Below are positions 4,040 through 5,316 of a DNA stretch of 5,316 bases, one piece after another. The position numbers and the translations under genes were made by a program. Every line of letters begins with the position of its first letter. Position 1 is the first letter of the stretch. The notes below the pieces were generated by a model. The model did not search any database. It was not told the origin of the DNA and saw only the letters and a list, made by a program, of their open reading frames with translations. Source of the DNA: Methanosarcinales archaeon (GTDB lineage: Archaea > Halobacteriota > Syntropharchaeia > Alkanophagales > Methanospirareceae). The DNA is taken from assembly GCA_009618475.1 (NCBI GenBank), contig WJOV01000108.1, positions 1 through 5,316 on the forward strand. Reading direction: 5' to 3'.

Positions 4040-5316
4040 TCACACATCCAGATTCAGTACTTCCTTCGCATGCTCCTGTATAAACTTTCTTCTCGGCTCC
4101 ACCTCTTCGCCCATTAACACCGTAAATATCCAGTCCGCTTCCGCGGCATCCGCTAAAGTCACTCGCTTTATGCCTCTCGTAAGCGGATTCATCGTAGTCT
4201 CCCATAACTGCTCGGGATTCATCTCGCCCAGACCTTTATATCGCTGTATTTTCACACCGACATCTCCTTCCTTCACGTTTAAGTCTTCCAAAACCTTTGC
4301 GTATTCGTCATCAGAAAACGCATACCTCGTCTCTTTTCCCTTCTTCACCATATATAACGGCGGCAGCGCTATATACACGTGGTTCGTGCTTACTAACTCC
4401 TGCATGTACCGAAAGAAGAAAGTAAGCAGTAGCGTTCTTATATGTGCACCGTCAACGTCCGCATCGCTCATTATGATTATCCTATTATAGCGAGCCTTTT
4501 GCAAATCGAATTCCTCGCCTATTCCCACACCCAGAGCAGTAACAAGCGTCCGGATTTCATTGCTTTTCAATATCTTGTCCAGCCTCGCCTTCTCCACGTT
4601 CAAAATCTTACCCCGTATAGGAAGAATAGCCTGAAAGTTTTTATCCCGTGCCTGTTTCGCAGAACCACCAGCGGAATCGCCCTCTACTATATAAATCTCT
4701 TTTTTCGCAACGTCTTTCTCAGAGCAATCCGCAAGCTTCCCGGGCAGTGAATCGGCGAAAAAATCCTTCTTCCTTACTATTTCACGTGCATGCCGTGCCG
4801 CTTCTCGTGCCCTCGCTGCTTCCACTGCCTTCCGTATTATCTCCTTCGCATCATTTGGATTCTCGTCCAGAAACTCCCACAGGTGTTCCCGCACAATTGA
4901 TTCCACAATCCCCTTTACCTCGCTATTTCCGAGTTTTGTCTTCGTCTGCCCCTCGAATTGCGGGTCTTTTAGCTTCACACTTATTATTGCCGCAAGTCCC
5001 TCGCGCACGTCGTCGCCATCCAGACCCACTTTTTTAAGCACGTTGCTCGCTCTGCCGTATTCGTTAAGCACCTTCGTCAACGCCGCTTTGAATCCACTTA
5101 GATGCTTACCACCTTCTATTGTCTTCACATTGTTCACAAACGAGAATATGTTCTCCGCATAGCTGTCGTTATACTGCACTCCGATTTCCACTTTAACGTC
5201 ATCCTTCTCGTCTTCAAAAATTATCGGTCTGTGCAGCACTCTCTTATCCCTGTTTATGTATTCCAGAAACGACACAATACCGCCTTCATACTTGAATGCC
5301 TTCTCTTCTCCGCCAG
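4040..5316 (-). CDS. gyrB: DNA gyrase subunit B, C-terminal two thirds (5' end beyond window)
   Basis: With GyrA, GyrB forms the ATP-driven type IIA topoisomerase that adds negative supercoils. The frame is open to the right edge (424 residues visible) through FKYEGGIVSF, a GyrB signature, so the GTG at 5275 is an internal Val. Numbering from that Val: EGGKHLSGF (54-62) is transducer domain; QTKTKLGN (110-117) is the QTK loop, whose Lys112 should contact the ATP gamma-phosphate. The TOPRIM domain has EGDSAGG (198-204), with catalytic Glu198, and DADVDGAH (271-278) with the metal-binding aspartates. RYKGLGEMN (345-353) and the LMGEEVEPRRKFI tail complete it. Alignment by eye to E. coli GyrB implies about 210 residues missing and a total near 635, the short form without the long insert of E. 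coli. EGDSAGG, and EPRR with a short tail, favour gyrase over ParE, though archaeal members are named by convention. gyrA is not adjacent on the 3' side. Confidence 0.95.
   Translation of the reverse strand, partial: GGEEKAFKYEGGIVSFLEYINRDKRVLHRPIIFEDEKDDVKVEIGVQYNDSYAENIFSFVNNVKTIEGGKHLSGFKAALTKVLNEYGRASNVLKKVGLDGDDVREGLAAIISVKLKDPQFEGQTKTKLGNSEVKGIVESIVREHLWEFLDENPNDAKEIIRKAVEAARAREAARHAREIVRKKDFFADSLPGKLADCSEKDVAKKEIYIVEGDSAGGSAKQARDKNFQAILPIRGKILNVEKARLDKILKSNEIRTLVTALGVGIGEEFDLQKARYNRIIIMSDADVDGAHIRTLLLTFFFRYMQELVSTNHVYIALPPLYMVKKGKETRYAFSDDEYAKVLEDLNVKEGDVGVKIQRYKGLGEMNPEQLWETTMNPLTRGIKRVTLADAAEADWIFTVLMGEEVEPRRKFIQEHAKEVLNLDV

Noticed and set aside
3996..5037. Plus-strand frames opposite gyrB
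   Set aside because: They overlap the unmistakable GyrB TOPRIM and transducer sequence on the other strand; their Ser/Pro/Leu-rich products are typical artefacts.
5275..5275. GTG at 5275 as the start of gyrB
   Set aside because: The frame continues upstream to the window edge through FKYEGGI, which is conserved GyrB sequence, so this GTG is an internal valine codon.

Overview
This window looks like a piece of an archaeal, probably euryarchaeal, chromosome. The signs are AT-rich TATA-box promoters, one of them placed for a leaderless mRNA, Shine-Dalgarno sites before other genes, oligo-T terminators, and a bacterial-type DNA gyrase B subunit, which many Euryarchaeota carry. An uncultured methanogen or ANME relative would fit, but no marker here fixes the lineage.

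Layout from left to right. (1) An AT-rich gene for a phospholipase-D-like (HKD-type) protein, cut by the left edge (+). (2) A gene-poor gap, then a nitrilase-superfamily-like protein (+) with a good ribosome binding site but without the usual catalytic glutamate. (3) Facing it, a class I SAM-dependent methyltransferase (-). The nitrilase-like gene appears to terminate at a hairpin lying inside the methyltransferase 3' end. (4) Upstream of the methyltransferase on the same strand is a two-gene unit: a winged-helix regulator with an AbiEi-antitoxin-like C-terminal part, and a 52-residue ORF overlapping it by 14 bases with a strong ribosome binding site. The promoter carries a perfect 18-bp palindrome next to the TATA box and a second partial copy 37 bases away, suggesting autoregulation. 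(5) A gap with a doubtful 35-residue ORF. (6) A 58-residue CxxC/CxxC zinc-ribbon protein (+) with promoter, ribosome binding site and tandem terminator hairpins. (7) The C-terminal two thirds of GyrB (-), converging on the zinc-ribbon gene and running off the right edge.

The genes do not form one pathway. GyrB is housekeeping; the PLD-like protein and the regulator/small-ORF pair look like accessory (defence or toxin-antitoxin-type) genes; the others are standalone. The least explained signal is a roughly 27-base element present in three different intergenic gaps (793-820, 1667-1693, 3619-3645), all in the same orientation. The most testable one is the palindrome-controlled regulator/52-residue-ORF pair.
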